Position numbers and translations under genes: made by a program. From NCBI GenBank assembly GCA_016713535.1, contig JADJOY010000020.1:62001-126000 (forward strand): a stretch of DNA of 64,000 nucleotides, read 5' to 3'. Each line of letters opens with the position of its first letter. The stretch's first letter is position 1. The notes under the pieces were generated by a model that saw nothing but the letters and a program-made list of their open reading frames with translations, had not been told where the DNA came from and did no database searches. This document shows, piece by piece, positions 1 to 8,819 of the stretch. Origin of the DNA: Deltaproteobacteria bacterium. Lineage in GTDB: Bacteria > JADJOY01.

Positions 1-2
1 AC

Positions 3-1433
3 ATCGTCGACTCGGTCATGAACCTCTTCAACTACGACCCCGACGCCACGCCGATCACGCCACGCGACGTGGTGTGGCTGATGAGCAACGGCGTCGGCAG
101 CGAGGAGATCGTGTTCGACGACTACGTCGACCCGAACGCCTTCATCGTGTCCAACATGCAGGCGTCGATCACGCCGCACTACAATCCGCAGGGCGAGACC
201 GTCAGCGTTCCCAAGTACTGGAACGGCCAGGTGCGGACGGTGCTGCTCGGGATCGGCCAGCCGCAATTCAACGTCCTCGCGCCCGACCTCGTCGAGGACA
301 TCCACGTCGAGAACGCCGCCACCTCGCTGGGCTGCAACGTGCCCTCGTTCGGGCGGGTGGCGGCCGGCACCGGGCGGATCGAGCCGGTGGCGCTCGGCGG
401 CATCCAGGGCAAGGGCTTCTGGCTCACCGGCACCAACTCGATCCGCTACCCGGTGCCCGCCCAGACCCGCTCGGTCACGGGCGTGAGCTGGTACGTGGGC
501 GTGTTCCTCGACCCACGCGGCGATGACGGCGAGGCGCGCACCGTCGCGCGCTTCCCCGACGGCAGCGAGCTCCGCGTCGCGGGCCACGCCACCGCCCAGT
601 ACACGCTCGACGGCGCGGTGGTCCACGAGGTGCCGCTGCCGCCGGGCTCGGGGTGGCTGCACCTCGCACTCGCGATCGGCGACCAGAACCGCGTGATCAC
701 GCTGCTCCACGACGGCTTCCCGCTCGACCGGTTCACCTCGCCGGGCCCCCTCTTCGTCATGAGCGAGGGCGAGCTCGTGGTCGGCGACGGCGCCGCGGCC
801 GCCGCCGGCTTCCGCGGCTGGATCGACGACCTCCACGTCCTCGCCCACGGGGTCGACGCGGAGGTGGCGTGCAACCAGGCGCACGGGACGCTGGTGCGGA
901 TCGACGCCAACTCCCAGCTCGCCGCCGCCAGCGACGCGTATCCGGAGTGGGCCCACCACGAGATCGCCTCGGCCGCGGGCGAGCCGGCGTCGGGCGCGCG
1001 CTACTGGTGCCACCACGACTACTCGGACGACTACGCCGCGCATCTCGCGAACCTGCCGGCGGGCACCACGTCGGTGCGCCGCCCGATCAACTTCCCCGAA
1101 GGACCGCTTCGCGCCGGCGCGCCGCGCCCCGACTCGAGCCAGAACGCGTTCTGCCTCACCTGCCACAGCGCGCACGCCAAGGGCGGGCTCACGCTCGCCG
1201 CGCTCGAGAGCCGCCCGGACGTCACCGCCGAGAACGACCACCGCCGCCAGCCGCTGCAGCCGCCGCGGCGGGTGTTCGGCAACATCCCCGCGCACTGGAT
1301 CGCGCCCGGCGCGGGTCCGGGCAGCCCGGGCGCGGCGTTGCAGGCGCCGCCGGAGGGACTCCTGATCGACGAGTGGGTGCTCGCGGGCGCCACCGACACC
1401 GCGGCGAGCCTGCGCGCGATCCACCGGCATTGA
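3..1433 (+). CDS. Secreted LamG-like protein with C-terminal haem motif (5' truncated)
   Basis: The frame is open from the window edge, so the N-terminus is missing; the first ATG at 18 is probably internal. The central part (about residues 130-290 from that ATG) has the pattern of a LamG/concanavalin-like domain: alternating strands, an LHDGFPLDR-type segment and a GWIDDLHVL-type strand near its end. Further on is one clear c-type haem site, CLTCH, at about residue 382, preceded by a His-rich WCHHDYS segment. This suggests a periplasmic or surface multidomain cytochrome-like protein whose other haem sites may lie upstream of the window. I do not recognise a precise family. The function is unknown; a role in electron transfer or in binding a surface ligand is inference. 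Confidence 0.6.
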   Translation: MVDSVMNLFNYDPDATPITPRDVVWLMSNGVGSEEIVFDDYVDPNAFIVSNMQASITPHYNPQGETVSVPKYWNGQVRTVLLGIGQPQFNVLAPDLVEDIHVENAATSLGCNVPSFGRVAAGTGRIEPVALGGIQGKGFWLTGTNSIRYPVPAQTRSVTGVSWYVGVFLDPRGDDGEARTVARFPDGSELRVAGHATAQYTLDGAVVHEVPLPPGSGWLHLALAIGDQNRVITLLHDGFPLDRFTSPGPLFVMSEGELVVGDGAAAAAGFRGWIDDLHVLAHGVDAEVACNQAHGTLVRIDANSQLAAASDAYPEWAHHEIASAAGEPASGARYWCHHDYSDDYAAHLANLPAGTTSVRRPINFPEGPLRAGAPRPDSSQNAFCLTCHSAHAKGGLTLAALESRPDVTAENDHRRQPLQPPRRVFGNIPAHWIAPGAGPGSPGAALQAPPEGLLIDEWVLAGATDTAASLRAIHRH

Positions 1434-1917
1434 GAAGACCAGCGCCAGCGAAGCGCCGCGGGGGGACGGAGCCCCCCGCGCTACGAAAATCATCGTAGCG
1501 ACGGGGGTTCCATCCCCGTCGCCAGTCCCACGCGGCTTCCGTGAGCGGCCCAGACGGAAAGTCCACCGCGGGGTTCGGCGCCTGCCCCCCTCGGCGGGGG
1601 CGCCGCCGGCGGGGGGGGGGGGGGCGCCCCGGCAACGAAAAAAAGGGGGGTGGGGGGCTTCGGCTCCGCCGCCGGGGCTCGGGGGGCGGGGGAGGGGAAG
1701 AGCGGAAGGTTCAAGGTGCTTGGAGATCTTGGGAGCCCCGCGCTAGCACCGCGCCAGCGAAGAGTTTTTTGTGGGGGGTTCGGGGTTCCGGCAACGGAAA
1801 GATTCACAGGGCTAGGAGTGCGTCGGGAACGGATTTCCCGGCCCACTCCTGCGGGCGAGCTGACGCTCGCCTACACTCCCACGGGTCGGGCTGCCTCGAT
1901 CGTAGGTGCGCGCGTGT
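1434..1917. other. Convergent intergenic gap with composite palindrome and low-complexity tract
   Basis: This 484-base gap between two convergent genes holds no convincing gene. Its left part (1457-1522) is a three-hairpin repeat listed separately. The rest is unusual: a run of 14 G at 1611-1624, seven A at 1638-1644, then two runs of six G. Around 1750-1815 the sequence resembles a degraded copy of the left flank and first hairpin of the repeat (a GCGCCAGCGAAG motif recurs at 1442 and near 1752). The tract may be poorly resolved sequence. A short hairpin (GGGCGAGC/GCTCGCC) lies near 1853-1871. Confidence 0.6.
1457..1522. repeat. Three-hairpin intergenic repeat, copy 1
   Basis: Three inverted repeats follow one another. 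CGCGGGGGG pairs with CCCCCCGCG (1457-1465/1472-1480), GCTACGA pairs with TCGTAGC (1480-1486/1493-1499), and GCGACGGGG pairs with CCCCGTCGC (1498-1506/1514-1522). The same order, reversed, occurs at 18498-18564. It sits just after a stop codon in a convergent gap, so a bidirectional terminator or REP-type element is plausible; no T tract follows. Confidence 0.75.
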
Positions 1918-4054
1918 TCACGTCCGGCTGCGGCGCCGCAACAGCGTCGGGACCGCGAGCAGTCCGAGGAGCACCGCGCTCGACCCGCTCGCCGAGCCGA
2001 TCGCGCCGCATGGACCGTTGAACATCGCCGTCACCGCCTGCGCCGCGTCCATGGTCACCACGCACGTCCCGGTGCCGGAGCAGCCCGCGCCGCTCCAGCC
2101 CGTGAAGGTCGAGCCCGGCGCGGGCGTCGCGCTGAGCGTCACCACCGTGTCGGCGTCGAAGCTCGCGGCACACGTCGGACCGCAGTCGACCCCTGCCGGC
2201 ACGCTCGTCACGGTCCCCGCGCCGCCGCCGGCCTTGCCGACGGCCAGGGTGAAGGTGGGCGGGCACACCTTCCCCCACGTCGTCGCCCAGCGCCCGTCTT
2301 CGCTCGTGAGGATCGTCCCGCGCGTCATCGCGTACTGGTTGAAGACCCAGGCGCAGCCGTCGCTCGGGTCGATGGCGGTGCCGGTGTAGTCGCCCCATCG
2401 GTTGCGCGCGGCCGAGAACTTCCGCACGTAGTAGTCGGTGCCGGCATGGAGCACCGAGGGCGTCTGCGTCGTACCGGGGCCGTCGCCGGCGGCGCGCATC
2501 GTCCAGTAGCTACCCGCGAAAATTGTCGGCGCGGACGCCGAGAAGCCGAAGTACGCCCGGCCGGTCGAGCTCACCGCGACCGATGGGTAGAACGTGTGCG
2601 TGCCCGGCGCGATCGACTCGCCACCGATGTTCCCCTGGTCCACCACCGCCGGGCTGGCCAGGTTCGAGGTGTCGAGCTTCACCCAGTGCGCGGTGGTCTG
2701 GCCGGCGTCGGGATCGCCGGTGGGCGGACGGACGTTGAACGTCGTCCACAGCGCGCCGTCGCGCCACACGGCCGCCAGCGTCCTGCGGTCGCCGACGTTG
2801 AGCCCGGTCGCCGAGCCGGACTGGGGCGCGTCGACCAGCGGCAGCGTGTTGGCGTCGATGGTGCCCATGGGCACGACGTGCTGGGTGATGGTGGGCGAGG
2901 TCAGCGGGTCGTCGATCCGCGCGAGCTGCAGGACCTGGACGCCGCTCAGCGTCGCGCCACCGTACCCGACGAAGAACGTGCCGACGCCCGCTGGCGTGGC
3001 GCCGTGGGTATTGGCCGGCTGGGTGGTCGTGGCGCTTCCGCCTCCCGCGTACGGATCGAGCTTCGACACCGCGGCCGCGCCGCCCGAATAGAACGAGCTC
3101 TTGCCGATCACCCACAACCGGACGGCGACGAAACCGCTCCCGCCGAACCCGAACATGTTGCCGGTGATGTAGATCGCCTGGCCGTCGACCGCGACGCCGG
3201 GGAAGTCGATCCAGCGGTCCGCCCCCGCGATGCTGGTGAGCGCGTCGATCTGGGTGGCGAACCAGGTGCCGTTCGGGTCGCCGTCGTCGGAGACCGCCAC
3301 GAAGATCCGCGAGGTGTTGGCAGCGTCGCCCAGCGTCGTGTCGGTGCGCTCGATCACCACCAGCACGAAGCGGTCCGCGTACGGGTCGTACACCACCTTG
3401 GGGTCGGCGGTGACGGTGAGCGGTCCGAAGGCCGAGAAGAAGCTCGCGAGGCCGGAGATGAAGGTGCGCGTTCCGACCCGGGTGTAGAACTCGACCACCG
3501 AGTTCACGGCGCTCACGAGGTGGTTCGTCCCGACCGCGCCGTTCGGATCGGGCGGGATCATGTAGTACCCGCTGTTGTAGATGGGGTTGGTGTCGAAGTT
3601 GGCGGCGTCGAAGCTGGTCACGAGCCCTTGCGCGCCGACCCGGACGCTCGCTCGCGGCGGCTCGGCGAGGGTGTCACCGCGCGGCGACCGGACCCATCCG
3701 GGGGCCTTGACTCCCCGACCCGCCGCCAGGTCGTCGAGGCCTTCCTCGTCGGGGACGTCGGTGACGGTCAGCGTGGCCGAAGCCACGGGATCCGCCACCA
3801 CGTACGAGACCTCCGGCTCGCCGACCTTGCTCGGCACCGCGACGATCGTCACTCCCGACGGGGGTGGGCTCGGCGGGCCCGGGCTGCGGCCCGGGCGAGA
3901 AGACGACCGGGCCAGCCTTCGAGTCGCCGAGCCGGGTCCCGGCCTCGGCCCGTGGCTCGGCTCCGCGATCACAGCCAGGGAAGGCCGCGCACGCGACGAG
4001 CGCCCACGCGAGAGCCCGGGACGAGTACGACGCGAGACGTCGTCGGTACGACAT
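1918..4054 (-). CDS. Secreted lipoprotein-like protein with C-terminal membrane tail (apparent frameshift)
   Basis: The best start is the ATG at 4054, preceded by AAGGGGAG and encoding a signal peptide with a lipobox-like CAAFPGC. After about 63 codons this frame fails, and the conserved protein continues in another frame from about 3860. Removing one C from the run at 3860-3864 (G on the plus strand) joins the two. The rest is a long secreted region of beta-propeller character (YNSGYYMIPPDPNGAVG, DYYVRKFSAARNRWGDYTG). It is followed by an InlB-like repeat (FTGWSGAGCSGTGTC) and a C-terminal hydrophobic helix ending LLRRRSRT, as in MYXO-CTERM-like surface proteins. The total is about 710 residues. 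Substrate and role are unknown. The gene lies downstream of, and parallel to, another secreted propeller protein. Confidence 0.65.
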
Positions 4055-4211
4055 GGCGGCTCCCCTTCTTCGGCGACCAGCGCGGGTCGCTTCCGATCGG
4101 CGAAGGGGGGCCCACCCGAGAAGAAACACGCTCGTTCGATTGGAACGATCTTGGGGACGTCGGCCGGCGCGTGTCAAACGGTCGCTGCGCCGGACCCGCG
4201 GTGGCACGCGC

Positions 4212-5861
4212 TCACGGCTGACTGCACCCGCCCGGCGTCGCCGCGTCGCAATCCTCGTCGATGCCGTTGCCGGGGAGCTCGGTGGCCCCCGGGTGTACGC
4301 CGCCGCGGAGGTCGTCGCAGTCGAGCGCCGGGTGGGCGCAGCTCGCCGACGGCGGGCTGCCGTAGCCGTCGTGGTCGACGTCGCGACACGGGTCGCAGGC
4401 GTCGCCGATGCCGTCGGCGTCCGCGTCGAGCTGCTCCGGATCGGCGACCGCCGGGCAGTCGTCGTGGCCGTCCGGGTATCCGTCGCCGTCCGTATCGGGT
4501 GACCCGAACACGAACGCCGCGCCCGCATCGCTCGTCGCTCCGTCGTCGCCGGGCGCGCCCACGAGCACGGTGCCGCCGTCCATCGCCACCGAGAACCCGA
4601 ACGCGGTCCAGCCGAGCCCGTGCGGCTCGCCGTAGGTGCGGGTCTGGATCCAGCCGCCGGGTCCGTTCTCGAATACCTGGACGAGGCCTGCTCCGGTCGA
4701 GCCCTCGATGGACGCCGCCGGCCCGCCCACCACCGCGGTGTCCCCCTCCAGGTCGACGCGCAGCCCGAACACGTCCCACGGCTTCGCGCCGGTGGCGTGG
4801 AGCTCGACGGATTCGGTCCAGCCTCCGTCCGGTTGCTTGTCGAAGACGTACGCGGAGCCCGCGTTCTCGCCGAGGTCGTCGTCGAGCCGCGCGCCGATCA
4901 GCACGCGCTCGCCCGACGCCGCCACCCACTGGCCGAAGCGGTCCTCGACGTGGCCGTCGCTCTGGGTCAGCCAGGCGCTCTCGGCCCAGCCGCCGGCGCC
5001 CCGCTCGAACACGTACGCCGAGCCCGAATAGAGCGCCGAGCCCGTGGCGATGTGCGCGCCCACCACGAGCACGTCGTCATCCAGGTCGAGGGTCTCGCCG
5101 AAGTGGGTGTAAGGCGCGCCGTTGCTGGGCGTGAGCTTCGCCGTCACGGACCACGCCCCTTGCTGCTGCTCGAACAGATAGACGGATCCCGACCACGGCC
5201 CGTCGTCGTCGTCCGCGAAGGCACCCACGCCGATCCGACCGCCGTTCGCCGTCACGCCGTAGCCGAAGAACGACCCCGCGACCGCGTCCGGCGCGACGAG
5301 CTTGGCCGTCTGCACCCAGGCCCCACCCGAACGCTCGAAGACGTAGGCCGCGCCCGGGAAGCTGCCGGGCTCGGTGAAGCGAACCGCGCCGCTCTCGCCC
5401 ACCACGATGCGATCGCCGTCGACGGCCACGCCGATGCCGAACCAGCCGTCCAGCACCGAGTCGTCGCCGCGTAGCACCGCGGTCTGGGTCCAGGCGTTCC
5501 CGATCCGCTCGAACACGTGCGCCACCCCGGTGCGCAGCGGCGACGCTGGGCCGACCTCCGGCTCGATGGCGCCGACGACCGCCACGTCCCCGTCGATGTC
5601 GACGCTCTGTCCCGAGAGGTTCGAGCCGTCGAGACCGCTCCCGTCGAGCTGGCTCCACACTGCGGGAAGGCTCGCGGCTCGCGACCGCGTGGCGCGGCTC
5701 GCGGGAGTGCGCTCCTCCAGCTCGGCCGCGTGCTCCGGCAGACATCGGTCGAGGCGAAGCGATTCGCCGGCCGATGCGCCACCTCCCGCTCGCGGCGAGA
5801 GCAGCGCCAACGTCAGCAGCGACGTGCGGGCGACCGAGCCGTGTGTACCGCCGTGACGCAT
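4212..5861 (-). CDS. Secreted FG-GAP-like beta-propeller protein with Ca-binding TSP3/MopE motifs
   Basis: I chose the ATG at 5861 because it opens on a signal peptide (SLLTLALL core); the frame runs further upstream without one. The 549-residue product has about seven repeats of the type VFERxGxAWxQTAKL plus VVGAxxDD, typical of FG-GAP/integrin-like propellers. Near the C-terminus come aspartate-rich thrombospondin type 3 motifs (DTDGDGYPDGHDDC, DADADGIGDAC), then a MopE-type motif (LDCDD...NGIDEDCD), both expected to bind calcium. It should be exported and surface-attached or released. The window holds a paralogue at 31184-32687. The ligand and biological role are not evident. Confidence 0.8.
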   Translation of the reverse strand: MRHGGTHGSVARTSLLTLALLSPRAGGGASAGESLRLDRCLPEHAAELEERTPASRATRSRAASLPAVWSQLDGSGLDGSNLSGQSVDIDGDVAVVGAIEPEVGPASPLRTGVAHVFERIGNAWTQTAVLRGDDSVLDGWFGIGVAVDGDRIVVGESGAVRFTEPGSFPGAAYVFERSGGAWVQTAKLVAPDAVAGSFFGYGVTANGGRIGVGAFADDDDGPWSGSVYLFEQQQGAWSVTAKLTPSNGAPYTHFGETLDLDDDVLVVGAHIATGSALYSGSAYVFERGAGGWAESAWLTQSDGHVEDRFGQWVAASGERVLIGARLDDDLGENAGSAYVFDKQPDGGWTESVELHATGAKPWDVFGLRVDLEGDTAVVGGPAASIEGSTGAGLVQVFENGPGGWIQTRTYGEPHGLGWTAFGFSVAMDGGTVLVGAPGDDGATSDAGAAFVFGSPDTDGDGYPDGHDDCPAVADPEQLDADADGIGDACDPCRDVDHDGYGSPPSASCAHPALDCDDLRGGVHPGATELPGNGIDEDCDAATPGGCSQP

Positions 5862-6108
5862 GGGGACCCCGGCTGCGCTTCGCAAACGTTCGTCCGACCC
5901 TACGCCTCGCGCTCGCGGCTGCACAAACCCCGGGAACCCGCACCTGGGCAGCGAGGCCGGCCAGCCAGGTCGGCTGGCGCTCTCCCGGCCTCCAGCAGCG
6001 CGGACCGGAGCCCGCCGGCCGAACCGGCGCGGCGCGAAGACCGAGTGACCCCCAGGAACCTCGACGCGCCGCTCGCCGGGCCACCGCGGCCCGCTGGTGC
6101 ACCGAGGA

Positions 6109-6591
6109 TCACGCACGAGCCGCGGCGGACCTCACGGAGGGTGTCAGCGCCCGCCAGCGGCCGGACGCCGCGCACACGAGCAGATAGATCCCGATCGGCG
6201 CGTCGAAGAGCGCACAGGCGCGGGGAAGAGCCGCGTACGCGTCCGGGAGGTCGCGCGGGACGAAGTCCCACGCGACGTGCGCGAGCCAGGCGACCCCGAG
6301 CAGCCACGGCGCGCGGAAGGTGCCCTGCGCGGCCAGCACGACGTAGGCGAAGAACACCGCGACCTCGAGCGGCCTGCCCGTGTGCGCGTACGTCATCCCG
6401 AGCCAACCCGTGAACGCCGCCCAGCCGATGTGCTCGACGACCGGACCCGTGATGCGGAGCGCCGCGATCAGGACCGCGGCGAACGGTGCCGCGGCCTCGA
6501 TCAACGTGCCGGCGTGGGCGACCAGACCAACGCCGTAGCCGGCGGCGACGACCCAGAAGACGATGTAGAGCGTCGCGATCGTAGGGCTCAC
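6109..6591 (-). CDS. Small integral membrane protein, unknown family
   Basis: The product has about 160 residues and four to five hydrophobic helices (for example TLYIVFWVVAAGYGVGLVA, VAVFFAYVVLAAQ, APIGIYLLVCAAS). I chose the GTG at 6591 because the first transmembrane helix begins right after it and a CCGGAG lies about ten bases upstream. Translation upstream of this point is basic and Pro-rich, unlike a membrane protein. A WLAHVAWDF segment with a conserved-looking His and Asp sits in the middle. I do not recognise the family. It is divergent from the DsbA-like gene and upstream of the propeller gene. Confidence 0.6.
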   Translation of the reverse strand: MSPTIATLYIVFWVVAAGYGVGLVAHAGTLIEAAAPFAAVLIAALRITGPVVEHIGWAAFTGWLGMTYAHTGRPLEVAVFFAYVVLAAQGTFRAPWLLGVAWLAHVAWDFVPRDLPDAYAALPRACALFDAPIGIYLLVCAASGRWRALTPSVRSAAARA

Positions 6592-6786
6592 GGGGCGGCT
6601 CCGGGCGGATGGAGGACCTGCTCTACCCTTCGGACGGCGGCAGCCGCAACGGGGCGCGACGATTTGCCGCGTCGATAGCCGGCGCACGCCCGGGCCGGTG
6701 CCTGCGACTGCAGGTCGATCCGCCTTGCCCAATTTCCGGTCGCGCGGGATGGTAGGCGGACACTCGACCGCCCGAACGGAGAACGC

Positions 6787-7707
6787 ATGACCTCGCGCAT
6801 TCCCTCGCTCGTCTCGGCGCTCGGCCTCGGGCTCGCCGTGCTCGCCGGTTGCGCCCCCAAGCAAGCGCCCGCCCCCGAGGCGCCAGCACCCGCGCCCACC
6901 GCCGCGGCCGACCGGCTACCGAACCAGGACAAGCTCGCGCAGTTCTTCCGCGGCAAGGTGAACCTTCCGCCGAACGTCCCCATGCAGGTCGGCAACGTCA
7001 AGGACTCGGTGGCGTTCGGCGGTCTCAAGGAGGGCACGATCGAGGTCGGCGAAGGCCCCCAGAAGCGCACCATCCCGTTCGTCGCCACGGCCGACGGCCG
7101 GTGGGTGATGTTCGGTACCCCGCAGGACATCACCGTCGACCCGAAGCAGGAGATCCTCGCGAAGATCAAGCTCGAGGGCCAGCCGTTCCGCGGCGCGGCG
7201 GACGCGAAGGTCACGATCGTCGAGTACTCGGACTTCCAGTGCCCGTACTGCAAGCGCGGCTACGACGTGATCGAGCAGCAGGTCCTCAAGGAGTACGGCG
7301 ACAAGGTGAAGTTCTATTACAAGCACTACCCGCTGCCGTTTCACCCGTGGGCCGAGCCCGCCGCCGTGGCGGTCGAGTGCGCCAGGGAGCAGAGCGTCGA
7401 CGCCTACTGGGCCACCTACCACGGCTTCTTCGAGCGCCAGAACGACGTGAAGGAGCCAGCGAACGTGAAGGCGGTCGCCAAGGACATCCTCGCCAAGACC
7501 AAGACCAAGATCGACATGAAGGCATGGCAGGAGTGCTACGACGGCCAGAAGACGCTCGCGGCCGTGAAGGCGCAGGCCGAGGAAGGTGCATCCGTCGGCG
7601 TGAACGGGACCCCCGCCTACTTCATCAACGGTCAGAGCCTGGAGGGCGCGCAGCCGTTCGAAGCCTTCAAGGGTGTGATCGACGCGGCGCTCGCGCCTTC
7701 GAAGTGA
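6787..7707 (+). CDS. DsbA-family thioredoxin-fold lipoprotein
   Basis: The start ATG follows CGGAG and begins a lipoprotein signal with lipobox LAGC (Cys about residue 22), so the mature protein should be anchored facing the periplasm. After a Pro/Ala linker and an N-terminal domain of about 110 residues comes a DsbA/Thioredoxin_4 domain. It contains EYSDFQCPYCKRGYD with the redox pair CPYC and a late GVNGTPAYFING segment holding the cis-proline. The likely role is a thiol oxidoreductase or disulfide isomerase for exported proteins. The stop overlaps the start of the next gene (GTGA), so the two are probably co-translated. Confidence 0.88.
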   Translation: MTSRIPSLVSALGLGLAVLAGCAPKQAPAPEAPAPAPTAAADRLPNQDKLAQFFRGKVNLPPNVPMQVGNVKDSVAFGGLKEGTIEVGEGPQKRTIPFVATADGRWVMFGTPQDITVDPKQEILAKIKLEGQPFRGAADAKVTIVEYSDFQCPYCKRGYDVIEQQVLKEYGDKVKFYYKHYPLPFHPWAEPAAVAVECAREQSVDAYWATYHGFFERQNDVKEPANVKAVAKDILAKTKTKIDMKAWQECYDGQKTLAAVKAQAEEGASVGVNGTPAYFINGQSLEGAQPFEAFKGVIDAALAPSK

Positions 7708-8693
7708 CCGCGCGCGCCGGACTCGCTCCCTACCCGTCCCCCGAGGAGCGCGACGCGCGCCTCGGGGCACTCGCCGCGGCAGGCGGCGGCGAGTGCCTGA
7801 CGATCGGCACCACGCACCGCGGGAGGCCGATCCGCGTCGCGCGGATCCCGTCCACGGGCGCCCCGCGGCGCGGCGCCGGGCCGCCCGACCGGGTGCTGGT
7901 GTGCGCCGGCATCCACGGGCTCGAGTACATCGGCTGCGTCTCGGCGCTCGCGCTGCTCGAGCGGCTCGCCGCGGCGGACGGACCGCTCGCGCGGCTGCGG
8001 GAGCGCGCCGAGGTCTGGGTGATCGCGTCGCTCAACCCCGATGGCTACGCGCGCGCGTGGGAGATCGAGGGCGAGGGGCCGCTCGACGACCTGCGCACCA
8101 ACGCCCGCGGCGTCGACCTCAACCGCAACTACCCGCTGCCCGCGCCACAACGCCCGGTGACCTTCAACCTGGGCGGATGGCGCACCGGCTCCGCGGTGCC
8201 GGGCAACGCGTTCTACCGGGGCGCCCACCCGCTCAGCGAGCCCGAGACCGCGGCGCTCGCGGCGCTCCACGCGGAGCAACGCTTCGCGGCGAGCGCCAAC
8301 CTGCACTCCACGTGGGGGACGCTCATCCCGCCGCTCACGCCGGCGAGCGCGCACCAGCGCGCGTATCGACACCTGTGCAGGGTCTTCGCCGCGAGTCAGA
8401 GCGTCGCGCGCTACAAGCGGCTCGCGTGGTCGTCGCTCGATCGCTTCATCGGCGAGCAAGAGGACTACCAGCACCACGTCCTCGACGCGTGGGCGCTCTG
8501 CATCGAGCACTACCCGGTGTGGCGCGAGCTGGCGCGGCACCAGGACGAGCGGGTGTTCTGGCGCTTCAACCCGCGCGCGCCGGAGCGCTGGATCGCGAAC
8601 GACGTCCCGGGGATCGTCGCGTTCCTGAACGCGGCCCTCGACCTGGGACGGCCGAGCCGGCACGCGCCGAACGTCCTCCCGCCCCGGCTCTGA
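7704..8693 (+). CDS. M14-family zinc carboxypeptidase
   Basis: The GTG start overlaps the TGA of the DsbA-like gene. The 329-residue product shows the M14 metallocarboxypeptidase signature. GIHGLEY supplies the HxxE zinc ligands, NPDGYARAWE and RGVDLNRNYP the substrate-binding Asn/Arg cluster, and ANLHSTWG the third zinc-ligand His. A later LCIEHYPVW carries a candidate catalytic Glu. There is no signal peptide, so it is probably cytoplasmic and could act on peptides or amidated small molecules, like the succinylglutamate desuccinylase branch. The partnership with a periplasmic DsbA-like protein is unexplained. The TGA ends at 8693, in a gap holding a short palindrome. Confidence 0.85.
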   Translation: MTARAGLAPYPSPEERDARLGALAAAGGGECLTIGTTHRGRPIRVARIPSTGAPRRGAGPPDRVLVCAGIHGLEYIGCVSALALLERLAAADGPLARLRERAEVWVIASLNPDGYARAWEIEGEGPLDDLRTNARGVDLNRNYPLPAPQRPVTFNLGGWRTGSAVPGNAFYRGAHPLSEPETAALAALHAEQRFAASANLHSTWGTLIPPLTPASAHQRAYRHLCRVFAASQSVARYKRLAWSSLDRFIGEQEDYQHHVLDAWALCIEHYPVWRELARHQDERVFWRFNPRAPERWIANDVPGIVAFLNAALDLGRPSRHAPNVLPPRL

Positions 8694-8735
8694 CCACGCG
8701 CCCGGCGACCTCGCCGATGGCGATCCGGCCTGGAG

Positions 8736-8754
8736 GGGCACGCGTCGCGTGCCC
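8736..8754. repeat. Palindrome GGGCACGC/GCGTGCCC, shared with 18606-18630
   Basis: A perfect eight-base inverted repeat with a three-base loop lies in the 126-base gap between convergent genes. The same core with flanking GAGG and CCCGGCGA recurs at 18603-18630, so this is a second dispersed repeat type. It may act as a transcription terminator for both neighbours. Confidence 0.6.
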
Positions 8755-8819
8755 GGCGACCCGCGACGGCCCGAGCATCACCGATGCCTGCGGTCCCCGT
8801 ACCAGCCCGATCCAGCGCC

